From contig JACKFB010000012.1 in NCBI GenBank assembly GCA_020632695.1, positions 1-64,000 on the forward strand: 64,000 nt of DNA, in the 5' to 3' direction. This document shows positions 35,215 through 43,298 of the stretch, one piece after another. The notes under the pieces were generated by a model. The model was given only the letters and a program-made list of their open reading frames with translations, had not been told where the DNA came from and did not search any database. This stretch comes from Deltaproteobacteria bacterium (GTDB lineage: Bacteria; Myxococcota_A; UBA9042; PHBI01; JACKFB01). The translations under genes and the position numbers were made by a program. Each line of letters opens with the position of its first letter. The stretch's first letter is position 1.

Positions 35215-35552
35215 CCGGTACTCGGCTCCTGTCTACCGCTGCGCCGGGGGTCGGGCCGCCGCGCGCGCTTCCCGTCGTGATCAGGGACACCGGGCGCGAT
35301 CAGCCCCGCTGGGATCGCCGGCCGGCCCTGGCCCCGTCCTGCCTTCACCTGTCGCACCGGACGGCCCCGGCCAGAGCGGCGCACACGATACGTCGCACCG
35401 CCGGGAGCGGCAAGCACGGCGGCCCCGCGGGTGGCGTCGAGGGTCCGCGGGAGGCACCGGCCGCGACCCGCTCCAGGGCGCGCTGGAGGCCGGTCACCGG
35501 GGTCGCACGGGAGACGTGGCACCGGGCGCGAGGCTCGGCTAAGATGCCCCCC
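35215..35552. other. intergenic region between odhA and the Cys-rich lipoprotein gene
   Basis: This 338-bp space between divergent genes must hold both promoters. On the plus strand TAAGAT at 35540 is the only convincing box. For odhA no TTGACA-like -35 with a matching -10 is visible. Several short GC-rich inverted repeats are present but none is terminator-like. I see no open frame with coding character. Confidence 0.5.
35540..35545 (+). promoter_or_regulatory. -10 box of the Cys-rich lipoprotein gene, probably leaderless
   Basis: TAAGAT is followed by GCCCCCC and then the ATG at 35553. There is no Shine-Dalgarno sequence. The box overlaps an earlier in-frame ATG at 35544, which argues for the 35553 start. 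Confidence 0.45.
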
Positions 35553-37400
35553 ATGCGTACACTCACCTTGTCGTTTCTGGTCCTGGGGCTCGTCGCGTGC
35601 GGCGAGTCCTCTCCCACCAACAAGCCCGACGCCGATGCCGTGGCCGACACGGACGCCACCTCCGGCGACACGGCAGTCGACACGGACGCGGTGCCGGACA
35701 CGGACGTCATCGCCGGCGACACCGACGCCGATGCGGCTCCTGATGGCGCAGACGCCGACGCCACGGGCGACGGCGACGGCGGCGGCGAGGTCGCGGACGC
35801 CGATGTCTCGACGGACGGAAGCGACGTCGCCGACACCTCCGACGGCGACGCCACCCCCGACGGCGCCGACACGGCGGACGGCGCCGACGCGGCGGACTGC
35901 AGCGCGCTCGCCAACGCCTGCAGCACGGCCAACGCCAAGCGCTGCGCGCCGAGCGGGCCGGCGACGGCCCAGCAGTGCGTGCTGAAGGATGGCTGCCTGC
36001 AGTGGCTGGACGCCGAGATCTGCGAGGAGAACAACCTCTGCACCGGCAAGCCCGACCTGTGCGTCGAGGGCGCGTGCGTGCCCGACGGCGACCCCAACGC
36101 GAACTGCGAGACCCCGACCGGCGAGTGCATGGCCAACCTGTGCGACGCCGCCACCGGCCTGTGTCAGCTCCAGACGGGGCTGGACTTCGAGGCCTGCGAC
36201 GACGGCGACGTCTGCACCGAGTCGGACATCTGCTTCGACGGCACCTGCACCGGCGAGTCGAGCTGCCCCAAGGCCTGCGAGCTGGGCGACCTGAGCTGCA
36301 ACACGGTGAAGAACGTCACGCTGAACGGCGGCGGCGGCACCTCGGTGATGAACGCCTATGGATGTGACGGGGCGGACTCGGGCTACGACGGCTTCGAGCA
36401 GTCGATGCTGCTGGCCAACAAGACCGGCTCGGCCTGCGGCGACTTCCAGGTGGCGGTGGAGCTGGCCGACCCCAAGAAGGCGGGCGACAGCTACGCCGAC
36501 GTGATGCTGCTCGACAAGGCCTCGGGCATCTGCTGGCCGGCCGACTGCATGGGCGCGGGCTTCATGGACGGCCAGGGGCGCGCGCTGCTGGAGACCAACC
36601 TGGCGGCTGGGGCGCAGTACGTGGTGGTCGTGGATGGCCGCGAGACCTTCAGCGGCGACGTCCGCGTGGTGGCCAACTGCTGCGGCGGCAACCCCCGCGA
36701 GCTGTTCTGTTCCAACGACGAGGACGACGACGGCGACGGCCTCACCGACTGCGACGACCCGGACTGCTCCGACGACCCGGCGGGCGGCGTCACGAAGATC
36801 TGCTCGTTCGAGCACTCCTGCAACGACGGCATCGACAACGACGGCGACCTGGCCAAGGACTGCGCCGATCCCGACTGCGCCAAGCGGCCGGCCTGCACGA
36901 CCGAGGCCTCCTGCGACGACCAGATCGACGACGACGGCGACGGCCTCACCGACTGCGACGACCCGTCCTGCGACGGCACCGTGGCCTGCGGTGGCGGCTG
37001 CCCTGATGCGACGGTGCTGACCTGCGGCGAGCCCTTGGTCGGTCAGTCGATCGCCAACAACGGCGTCAACACCTTCAGCAACCAGGCGGTCCCGGCGTGC
37101 GGACAGAGCACGCGGGACACGACCTACACGGGCAAGCACGGGCTCTACCAGGCCTCCGTTCCCGCGGGCTGCACCGGCACGGTCGTCATCGACTTCGACA
37201 ACCCCGCGATCGTCATGGACACCTTCGTGTTCGGCCCGGGCTGTCTGCTCGACGCCTGCCAGCAGGGCGAGCTCTTCGCCAGCCACTTCGAGCTGCCGGT
37301 CAGCGCTCTGCCCAGCAACTGGATCATGGTCGCGGACTTCAGCGGCTCGGCGCAGGCCAGCGCGACCTACGACGTCGAGCTGCAGTGCGTGTGCCCCTGA
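35553..37400 (+). CDS. large Cys-rich lipoprotein with acidic stalk and DGDG calcium-type repeats
   Basis: The 615-residue product has a lipoprotein signal (LSFLVLGLVAC, Cys16). A stalk of about 90 residues made almost only of Asp, Ala, Thr, Gly and Val follows. A Cys-rich region (about 110-260) comes next, with pairs such as CMANLCDAATGLC and CDDGDVCTESDIC. A globular jelly-roll-like segment (about 255-385) follows. Three repeats of the form C-x-D-x-x-DDDGDGLTDCDDPDC (386-473) resemble thrombospondin type-3 calcium loops. A C-terminal domain of about 130 residues ends the protein. Such stalked surface lipoproteins are common in Myxococcota and Bradymonadota. Calcium binding is inferred from the repeats, and the ligand is unknown. 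Confidence 0.7.
   Translation: MRTLTLSFLVLGLVACGESSPTNKPDADAVADTDATSGDTAVDTDAVPDTDVIAGDTDADAAPDGADADATGDGDGGGEVADADVSTDGSDVADTSDGDATPDGADTADGADAADCSALANACSTANAKRCAPSGPATAQQCVLKDGCLQWLDAEICEENNLCTGKPDLCVEGACVPDGDPNANCETPTGECMANLCDAATGLCQLQTGLDFEACDDGDVCTESDICFDGTCTGESSCPKACELGDLSCNTVKNVTLNGGGGTSVMNAYGCDGADSGYDGFEQSMLLANKTGSACGDFQVAVELADPKKAGDSYADVMLLDKASGICWPADCMGAGFMDGQGRALLETNLAAGAQYVVVVDGRETFSGDVRVVANCCGGNPRELFCSNDEDDDGDGLTDCDDPDCSDDPAGGVTKICSFEHSCNDGIDNDGDLAKDCADPDCAKRPACTTEASCDDQIDDDGDGLTDCDDPSCDGTVACGGGCPDATVLTCGEPLVGQSIANNGVNTFSNQAVPACGQSTRDTTYTGKHGLYQASVPAGCTGTVVIDFDNPAIVMDTFVFGPGCLLDACQQGELFASHFELPVSALPSNWIMVADFSGSAQASATYDVELQCVCP
36708..36971 (+). repeat. three in-frame DGDG/CDDPxC repeats
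   Basis: Three units begin at 36708, 36819 and 36912, each starting with Cys and centred on a DxDxDGDxxxDCxDPxC core. The first and third share DDDGDGLTDCDDP exactly, which suggests internal duplication. Confidence 0.75.
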
Positions 37401-37415
37401 CAGGACGCGCTGAGC

Positions 37416-37506
37416 GCCCCGGCCGCAGCCAGGCGGCCCGGCCGGGGCGGGCGATCTCCCGGTAGAGACACGAGAGCCCGACCACCGTGAGGTGGCCGGG
37501 CTCTCT
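37416..37506. terminator. two hairpins between the lipoprotein gene and the FHA gene
   Basis: A first stem pairs GCCCCGGCCG (37416-37425) with CGGCCGGGGC (37439-37448). A second pairs GAGAGCCCG-A-CCACC (37472-37486) with GGTGG-C-CGGGCTCTC (37491-37505) around the tetraloop GTGA, with one mismatch. Both lie between two converging genes and the second can act in both directions. Confidence 0.7.
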
Positions 37507-37529
37507 CGCGTGGGGCACCGGGCGGGCGG

Positions 37530-38210
37530 TCAGGCCAGCGCGTGGTCCTGACCGAAGGAGACGTGCTGCTGGGGAGCGCTGTCCAGGCCCTCAGGCGGCT
37601 CGTTGCCCTCGTTGACCCGGATGAGGATGCGGCCGGCCTTGAGCAGGTCACCGGGCAGAAGCGGCCGGCGCTGCGTCAGCGGCTCGCCGTTCAGCTCGCT
37701 GCCGTTGGTCGAGTCCAGGTCGCGCACCCAGACCAGGCCGTCGCCGAAGTTCTCGATCTCCAGGTGCTGGCGCGAGACGCTGGCGTCCTCGATGAGCAGG
37801 TCCCCCTCGGCGCGCCCGATCACCGTCATCGCGCCGGCGACCTCCACCTCGATCTCGTCGGCCGACTCCTCGAGGCGCAGCGTCAGCCGCAGCGTGCGCG
37901 GAGCCAGGGCCCGCGGCTCGAGATAGACGATGTCGGCGTCGCCGGCCCGCACGCGGTCGCCGTGGCTGAGCTGGGCCTCGTCGGTCGCCTCGCCATTGAC
38001 CTCGAGCGGCCGCGTCCGCGACAGACGCCGGATGAGCGGGCGCCCGTGCTCGCGCTCGATGACGCCATGCACCGTCGCGGCGGCGTCCGCCGGCAGCGAC
38101 ACGATGCAGATATCGCTGGACCCGATGGTGACGGGCCGGCTCCCGATCTTCGTCCGACGGACCGCGCCGTCGGCGTCGGTCCAGAAGAGGAATGCGCTGT
38201 CTTCGCTCAA
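37530..38210 (-). CDS. tandem FHA-domain protein
   Basis: The 226-residue protein has an N-terminal degenerate FHA-like domain (residues 10-95: RRTKIGSRPVTIGSSDICIV, then VHGVIEREHGRPLIRRL and LEVNGEATDEAQLSHGDRV). A canonical FHA domain follows (about 100-205) with VIGRAEGDLLIEDASVSRQHLEIEN and DLDSTNGSELNGEPL, keeping the Gly-Arg, Ser-x-x-His and Asn that bind phosphothreonine. It overlaps the upstream zinc-ribbon gene by 4 bp. With a Ser/Thr kinase 3.4 kb away it probably reads a local phosphorylation signal. The partner is unknown. Confidence 0.82.
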   Translation of the reverse strand: MSEDSAFLFWTDADGAVRRTKIGSRPVTIGSSDICIVSLPADAAATVHGVIEREHGRPLIRRLSRTRPLEVNGEATDEAQLSHGDRVRAGDADIVYLEPRALAPRTLRLTLRLEESADEIEVEVAGAMTVIGRAEGDLLIEDASVSRQHLEIENFGDGLVWVRDLDSTNGSELNGEPLTQRRPLLPGDLLKAGRILIRVNEGNEPPEGLDSAPQQHVSFGQDHALA

Positions 38211-39025
38211 GACTGATCCTCGTCCTTGTCGCGCAAGGTCATCCGGCGGCGCTCCGCCTCCGGGATCGAGCTGTTGCGCTTGTATTCCTTCTCATCGACG
38301 ATCTCGAGCAGGTCGGCGTCGACCTCGAGACCCTTGAGGAACCACTGGGTCTCGGAGAACTGGTCCGAGGGTGGCTCCTGGCCGCCGGAGGCCGGCGCGC
38401 TGGGGCGGTTCGCGCCACGCTGGGCCGGTGCCGCCTTGGCGGATGGCCTCACGGCGCCCGCGTCGACGGTCGCGCCTCGGGCGTCGGGCCGCTCCTTGGC
38501 GACGTCCCCCTTGATCTTCTGGGCGATGCGCTCGAGCGCGGTGTCGCCGAGCTGCTTCTTGGGCGGCTGCGCCGGCGCCGGGCGCGCGCGCTGGCCGCGC
38601 TGCGCCGCCGACATCGGGATGGCCTGCACCTCGAGCCGCGTGCGCTGGGAGTCGGGGTCGTCACGCGGCCCCACCGGACGCGACGCAGGCGGACGCGACG
38701 CAGGCGCGGCGGGACGTGACGCCGGGGCGGCCGGCCGCGCGGGCCCGTCGGGCGCCGTCGTCGCCTCCTCGGCCTTCAGGGCGGCTGCCGCGCGATGGGC
38801 GGCCAACCACTCGGCCGCCAGGCTGGCGGGCACCGCCGCCGTCTCCAACACGGTGGCGTCGTTGTCGTCCGCGCCTGCCGCCGCTCCACGCGCGGTGGGC
38901 TGCGGCGCCGTCTCCGCGTCGGGGCTCGGTCGCGCGGCGACGTCCTGGAGCTTCGTGCCGTCCGTCGGGCAGAAGTTCCCGTCTCGCCACGTCTGCCCGC
39001 ACTTCGGGCACTGCTTGGTCGTCAT
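38207..39025 (-). CDS. zinc-ribbon protein with low-complexity body
   Basis: The 272-residue product begins with a zinc ribbon (CPKCGQTWRDGNFCPTDGTKL, residues 6-26) in which the fourth ligand is replaced by Asp. An Ala/Pro/Arg-rich body follows with repeated APASRP units (about residues 110-135). A more ordered C-terminal segment contains LGDTALERIAQKIKGDVAKERPD and QFSETQWFLKGLEVDADLLEIVDEKEYKRN. The ATG at 39025 is chosen over ATGs at 39067-39070 because a promoter -10 box covers the latter. It overlaps the tandem FHA gene by 4 bp, so the two products probably work together. The C-terminal part may be the kinase target or membrane partner. Confidence 0.62.
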   Translation of the reverse strand: MTTKQCPKCGQTWRDGNFCPTDGTKLQDVAARPSPDAETAPQPTARGAAAGADDNDATVLETAAVPASLAAEWLAAHRAAAALKAEEATTAPDGPARPAAPASRPAAPASRPPASRPVGPRDDPDSQRTRLEVQAIPMSAAQRGQRARPAPAQPPKKQLGDTALERIAQKIKGDVAKERPDARGATVDAGAVRPSAKAAPAQRGANRPSAPASGGQEPPSDQFSETQWFLKGLEVDADLLEIVDEKEYKRNSSIPEAERRRMTLRDKDEDQS

Positions 39026-39065
39026 GGCTCGCTCGCGGGCGCGTCGGTGTACCTTCAGCGGGCTC

Positions 39066-39095
39066 ATCATCAGGTCCCCCGCCCTGCAGTGTCAA
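39066..39095 (-). promoter_or_regulatory. promoter of the zinc-ribbon/FHA operon
   Basis: Perfect TTGACA (39095-39090) and GATGAT (39071-39066, 4 of 6) are 18 bp apart. Transcription would begin near 39059, which supports translation from 39025. Confidence 0.5.
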
Positions 39096-39145
39096 GGGTG
39101 CGCAGCTTGCCCGGCCGGGCCGGAGCCTGCTACTACCGCTGGCGA

Positions 39146-39874
39146 ATGCGGCAGCTCATCGCCATCGCCACGGTCTCCCTCCTGCTCATCCTGGGCGCCA
39201 CGATCCTCTGGGGTTGGCCCGGCGCGTGGGCCCTCATCGCCCTGGGTCCCGGCGTGCTCCTGGGCACGGTGGTGACGCATCTCATCGACGCCTGGCTGCA
39301 CGGCGCGCGCCCCCGGCTCATCTTCACGACGCTGGCTGGCAGCTTCGGCACGGTCATGGCGCTCTTCGCGATGATGGTCATGGCCTCGGCGACGAGCCCG
39401 CCAGAGCGTCAGGTCAGCCGGTCGCGCACCACCCAGCTCAGCCCCGACCAGCTCTGGACCATCGCGGCGCCCATCGAGATGTGGGAGCGCTGGGAGGCGC
39501 TGGTGCGTGAGGCCAGGGCGGAGGCGCAGACGGGCGCGACGCCGGCGGTCGGCGCTCGCTACGTGGCGACCATGCTGATCAGCGGGCGCGAGGTCCCGGC
39601 GACCCTGGTCGTCACGGCCTGGGAGCCGCGGCGGCACGCCAGGTGGCAGGTCGAGTGGCCGGCGGGCAGCGCGTTCGACGCGATGGCGCTGGACCTGTCC
39701 ATCGAACCCACGAGCGCGGGCACCACCGCCACCTTCACGCTGAGCTACGCCGTGCCCAGCGTCACCGCGCGCGCCATCGAGCGCTGGGCGCTGCGCCCCA
39801 CCCTGGACGCGTCGGCTGCCGAGTCCATCGACACGCTGGTCCGGCTCGCCACCGAGCGGAGCGGCGGTGGCTGA
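39146..39874 (+). CDS. membrane protein with SRPBCC-like domain
   Basis: The 242-residue product has two or three N-terminal transmembrane helices (LIAIATVSLLLILGATILWGW, AWALIALGPGVLLGTVVTHLI, LAGSFGTVMALFAMMVMASA). A C-terminal domain of about 150 residues has the START/SRPBCC order: a first strand, QLWTIAAPIEMWERWEALV, then VGARYVATMLISGREVPATLVVTAWEPRRHARWQVEWP, and a long final helix. Polyketide-cyclase/START-like domains bind hydrophobic ligands, here beside the membrane. There is no Shine-Dalgarno sequence, and TACTAC lies 9 bp before the ATG. It overlaps the next gene by 8 bp. The ligand is unknown. Confidence 0.6.
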   Translation: MRQLIAIATVSLLLILGATILWGWPGAWALIALGPGVLLGTVVTHLIDAWLHGARPRLIFTTLAGSFGTVMALFAMMVMASATSPPERQVSRSRTTQLSPDQLWTIAAPIEMWERWEALVREARAEAQTGATPAVGARYVATMLISGREVPATLVVTAWEPRRHARWQVEWPAGSAFDAMALDLSIEPTSAGTTATFTLSYAVPSVTARAIERWALRPTLDASAAESIDTLVRLATERSGGG

Positions 39875-41027
39875 GGGCCTGCAGCTCGAGGCGGCGGTGC
39901 TCGGCAGCTTCTCGGACGTCGAGGCCGCCGCGTGGGACCGCATCGTCGCCGGTGAGCCCCCCTTCCTCGAGCACGCCTTCCTGTGGGGCCTCGAGGACAC
40001 GGGCTGCGTCGGCGCCGACACCGGCTGGCTGCCTCGCCCGGTGGTCGTGCGCTCCGGCGGCGAGCTGCTGGGCATCGCCCCGGCCTGGCTCAAGGCCCAC
40101 TCCATGGGCGAGTTCGTCTACGACTGGGCCTGGGCCGACGCCGCCCAGCGCGCCGGCGTGCGCTACTACCCGAAGCTCATCGTGGCGGCCCCCTTCTCGC
40201 CGGTGCCCGGGTCGCGGCTGCTGGTGGACCCGGCGCTGCCGCCCGCGCTGGCGGACGCGGTGCGCACGATGCTGCTGGACGCGCTCGAGACCGTGGCCCG
40301 CGAGAGCGGCGCCGCGGGGCTGCACCTGCTCTTCTGTCGGCCCGAGGAGGTGCGCCTGTGCACCGAGCGCGGCTACGCCCACCGGGTCGGCATGCAGTTC
40401 CACTGGCAGAACGCGGGCTACGGCGACTTCGAGGACTTCCTGGCCCGCTTCCGCTCGAAGCAGCGCAACCAGATCCGCCGCGAGCGCCGCCAGGTCGCCG
40501 AGCAGGGCGTGGTCGTCGAGGCGCTCACCGGAGCCGAGATCCCCGACGCCCTCTGCGGGCCGGCCTACGGCTGGTACTGCGCCACCATCGAGCGCTTCTT
40601 CTACGGGCGCCAGTACCTCAACGAGGCCTTCTTCCAGCGCCTCTGGGAGCAGATGCGACCTCGGCTCCAGCTCGTCGTCGCCCGGCACCAGGGAGAGCCG
40701 ATCGCCGGCAGCGTCAACCTGCAGAAGGGCGACGAGCGCTACGGCAGGTACTGGGGCGCCAGCGAGCGCTATTCCTGCGTGCACTTCGAGGTCTGCACCT
40801 ACACGGCCGTCGAGGACTGCATCCGCCAGGGCATCCAGACCTTCCAGGCGGGCGCGGGCGGCGGCGAACACAAGTACGGGCGCGGCTTCGCCCCCGCGCT
40901 GACCCACAGCGTCCATCGCCTGCACCACCCGGGATTCCAGGAGGCGGTCGAGGAGTTCTGCACGCGCGAGGCGACGCTCGTGCGCGCTGAGGCCGACCGG
41001 CTCACCGAGGAGCTCTTCGTCCGCTGA
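39867..41027 (+). CDS. GNAT-fold protein of the DUF482/peptidogalycan family
   Basis: The 386-residue product matches the double-GNAT DUF482 family, related to FemAB aminoacyl transferases. PFLEHAFLWGLEDTGCVGADTGWLP and YDWAWADAAQRAGVRYYPKLIVAAPFSPVPGSRLL near the N-terminus are family hallmarks. RFRSKQRNQIRRERRQVAEQGV and GEPIAGSVNLQKGDERYGRYWG, with FEVCTYTAVEDCIRQGIQTFQAGAGGGEHKYGRGF, form the second half. Substrates are not established for the family. The start is GTG at 39867, overlapping the SRPBCC gene by 8 bp, so the two are translationally linked. An RDD protein gene follows 45 bp later. Confidence 0.8.
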   Translation: MAEGLQLEAAVLGSFSDVEAAAWDRIVAGEPPFLEHAFLWGLEDTGCVGADTGWLPRPVVVRSGGELLGIAPAWLKAHSMGEFVYDWAWADAAQRAGVRYYPKLIVAAPFSPVPGSRLLVDPALPPALADAVRTMLLDALETVARESGAAGLHLLFCRPEEVRLCTERGYAHRVGMQFHWQNAGYGDFEDFLARFRSKQRNQIRRERRQVAEQGVVVEALTGAEIPDALCGPAYGWYCATIERFFYGRQYLNEAFFQRLWEQMRPRLQLVVARHQGEPIAGSVNLQKGDERYGRYWGASERYSCVHFEVCTYTAVEDCIRQGIQTFQAGAGGGEHKYGRGFAPALTHSVHRLHHPGFQEAVEEFCTREATLVRAEADRLTEELFVR

Positions 41028-41072
41028 CCGAGCGGGGCCCACACGGTCCCGCCCTGATACGAGGCCCGACCC

Positions 41073-41621
41073 ATGACCCAGCCTGCCGCCCAGGCCGCGC
41101 GCGCTCCGGCCGCGCCCACGCCGCCGCTCGAGGTGCGCACCGCGGGGGTGCTGCGCCGGGGTGCCGCCGCGCTGCTGGACGCCATGCCCCTGCTGGCGCT
41201 GACCGGCGCCATCGCCCTGGCCGGAGCGCTCGGCGACGGCGCGCCAGAGCCGGTCCCCTACAACCTCTTCGACCGCTTCATCGACCTGGTGAACCAGCGC
41301 CCGCTGCTGGTCATCGGGCCCCTGGCGGTCTTCGCCGCGGCCGAGGTGCTCTGGCACGCGGTCGCCGTCGCGCTGAGCGGGAGCACCCCGGGCAAGCGCG
41401 TGTTCGGGATGCGCCTGGTGGACGGCCACGGCCACCGCCCCGGACCCTTGCGCGCCACGCTCCACGCCGCCCTGCGCGTGCTGAGCCTGGCCACCCTCGG
41501 GCTGGGCCACCTCACCGCGTTGCCCGACCCCACCCAGCGCACCCTCTACGACCGCGCCGCGGGGGTCTTCGTCGTGCTGGATCCGCGGGCGCCGGCGCGC
41601 GAGAAAGTTGCTGGGAGCTGA
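41073..41621 (+). CDS. RDD-family membrane protein
   Basis: The 182-residue protein has the RDD features: an Arg followed by Ala-Ala-Leu-Leu-Asp (RRGAAALLDAMPLLAL), helix two LLVIGPLAVFAAAEVLWHAVAVAL ending in GSTPGKRVFGMRLVDGHG, and a C-terminal LPDPTQRTLYDRAAGVFVVL. RDD proteins are small inner-membrane proteins, some suggested to act in ion transport. The N-terminal 20 residues are Ala/Pro-rich. It lies 14 bp before the Ser/Thr kinase gene on the same strand, an arrangement often seen in this lineage, so it may be a kinase target or accessory. Confidence 0.78.
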   Translation: MTQPAAQAARAPAAPTPPLEVRTAGVLRRGAAALLDAMPLLALTGAIALAGALGDGAPEPVPYNLFDRFIDLVNQRPLLVIGPLAVFAAAEVLWHAVAVALSGSTPGKRVFGMRLVDGHGHRPGPLRATLHAALRVLSLATLGLGHLTALPDPTQRTLYDRAAGVFVVLDPRAPAREKVAGS

Positions 41622-41635
41622 ACCGCGCGCTACCT

Positions 41636-43138
41636 ATGGACCAGCACCTTCGCCCGGGCCGGAAGACCGCAGCGTTGACACCCTGCACGACATGTTCGAG
41701 GCCGGTCTCCCCCGGCCTGAAGTTCTGTCCGCACTGCGGGACGCGGAACGCCGCAGCGGCACGCCAGGAGCGCGTGGACCCGATGATCGGCAAGATCATC
41801 GGCAACAACTTCCGGCTGATCGAGGTCATCGGCACCGGCGCCATGGGCACGATCTTCAAGGCCGAGCAGGTCTCGCTCGGCAAGACCGTGGTCATCAAGC
41901 TGCTGCACCAGCACCTGCTGGGGGATCCGTCGCTGTCCAAGCGCTTCCACCGTGAGGCGCGGGCCGCGAGCCTGCTGAACCACCCGAACACGATCCAGAT
42001 CATCGACTTCGGGCAGATGCAGAACGGCCCGCTCTACATCGCGATGGAGTACGTGCCCGGCCGCGACCTGGCCGAGGTGCTCTTCCGCGAGTTCCCGCTG
42101 GCGCCGCTGCGCATCGTCAACATCGTGCGCCAGATCGCCTCGGCCCTGGACGAGGCGCACGCCAACGGGGTGCTGCACCGCGACCTGAAGCCCGAGAACA
42201 TCATGGTGGGCGACCGGCGCAACCAGCCGGACTTCGTCAAGGTGCTCGACTTCGGGATCGCCAAGCTGCAGGACGGCGTCCAGAGCGCGGGGGCCTTCCA
42301 GACCGTGGCCGGGGTGGTGTGCGGCACCCCCGAGTACATGAGCCCGGAGCAGGCGCGCGGCGAGACCCTCGACGGGCGCAGCGACCTCTACGCCTTGGGC
42401 GTGCTGCTCTATCAGCTCCTGACCAACCGGCTGCCCTTCGAGGGGGAGTCGCCGCTGGCGGTGGTGACCCAGCACCTGTCGAAGGAGCCGCTGCCTCCGA
42501 GCCGGTTCGCGCGAGGCATCCCGCCGAGCCTGGAGAACCTCGCGCTCTCGCTGCTGGTGAAGGCGCGCGAGGAGCGCCCGGCGTCGGCGCTGGACGTGGT
42601 GGCCGAGCTCGACCGGATCGGGCGCGAGCTCGAGAGCGCGGCGCAGGAGGCCGGCGACGAAGGCTCCGACGCGACGGTCGTGGAGATCCGCGCGCTGCCG
42701 GCCGAGGCGCTGCGCGAGCTGAGCGCGGGGCCGCTGACCATGCAGGTGGCCCAGACCGACCTGGGGACGGCGCCCGAGCGCCCCGTCGGCTCCGACGCCA
42801 CGCCGGCCGCGGGGCTGCGACCCGCAGCGGCGGCCCCGCTTCCCGGCGCGCCCGATGCGCCGTTGACCGCGCGCCTGCCGGGCTCGTTCAAGCGCCCGCC
42901 ACGGCACGACTGGCGAAGCGGCGCCCGCGGGTGGGTCGCCGCGATCCTCCTCGGGGCCACGCTGGCCGTGCTGGGCTGGCTCGTCTACCGCATCGTGGTC
43001 CCCACCGTGCGCGGGGTCCCGGCGGGCTCCGCGGCCCCGGCGATTCGACCGGACGACGCGCCCCCCGGCGCCGAAGCGCCGCCAGCCGCCCCCGCGGTGG
43101 CGGGTCAGCCCGAAGAGCAGCCTGCCCCGCAGCCCTGA
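41636..43138 (+). CDS. membrane-anchored Ser/Thr protein kinase with N-terminal zinc ribbon
   Basis: The 500-residue product begins with a zinc ribbon (CTTCSRPVSPGLKFCPHCG, residues 17-35). It continues with a Hanks-type kinase domain (about 58-330): glycine loop VIGTGAMGTIF, VAIK-like VVIKLLHQ, catalytic HRDLKPENIM, DFGIAKL and APE-like SPEQARGE. A disordered Ala/Pro region follows. One transmembrane helix lies near residues 437-460 (WVAAILLGATLAVLGWLVYRIVV), and a short Pro/Ala-rich periplasmic tail ends the protein. All catalytic residues are present. Neighbouring FHA and zinc-ribbon genes suggest a local phospho-signalling set. No sensor domain is visible outside the membrane. Confidence 0.93.
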   Translation: MDQHLRPGRKTAALTPCTTCSRPVSPGLKFCPHCGTRNAAAARQERVDPMIGKIIGNNFRLIEVIGTGAMGTIFKAEQVSLGKTVVIKLLHQHLLGDPSLSKRFHREARAASLLNHPNTIQIIDFGQMQNGPLYIAMEYVPGRDLAEVLFREFPLAPLRIVNIVRQIASALDEAHANGVLHRDLKPENIMVGDRRNQPDFVKVLDFGIAKLQDGVQSAGAFQTVAGVVCGTPEYMSPEQARGETLDGRSDLYALGVLLYQLLTNRLPFEGESPLAVVTQHLSKEPLPPSRFARGIPPSLENLALSLLVKAREERPASALDVVAELDRIGRELESAAQEAGDEGSDATVVEIRALPAEALRELSAGPLTMQVAQTDLGTAPERPVGSDATPAAGLRPAAAAPLPGAPDAPLTARLPGSFKRPPRHDWRSGARGWVAAILLGATLAVLGWLVYRIVVPTVRGVPAGSAAPAIRPDDAPPGAEAPPAAPAVAGQPEEQPAPQP

Positions 43139-43298
43139 GAGGGCGTCCGGCCTCGAGCGCGGCGGGCGCCTGTCACGCGCGAGCGACCGCGGCGCTCGCT
43201 GCCCTGGAGGGGCGTGAGCCAGCCACGCGGCGGGGGGCTCGGAAAGCCCCACCGAGCGGGGCCGCGACGGGTGGCAGGAGCCAGCCGCCGCGCGCGCG

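Noticed and set aside
32431..35280. A plus-strand open frame of 949 codons opposite odhA
   Set aside because: It lies wholly antisense to a clearly conserved gene. It arises because codon third positions are G or C, which removes stops on the other strand.
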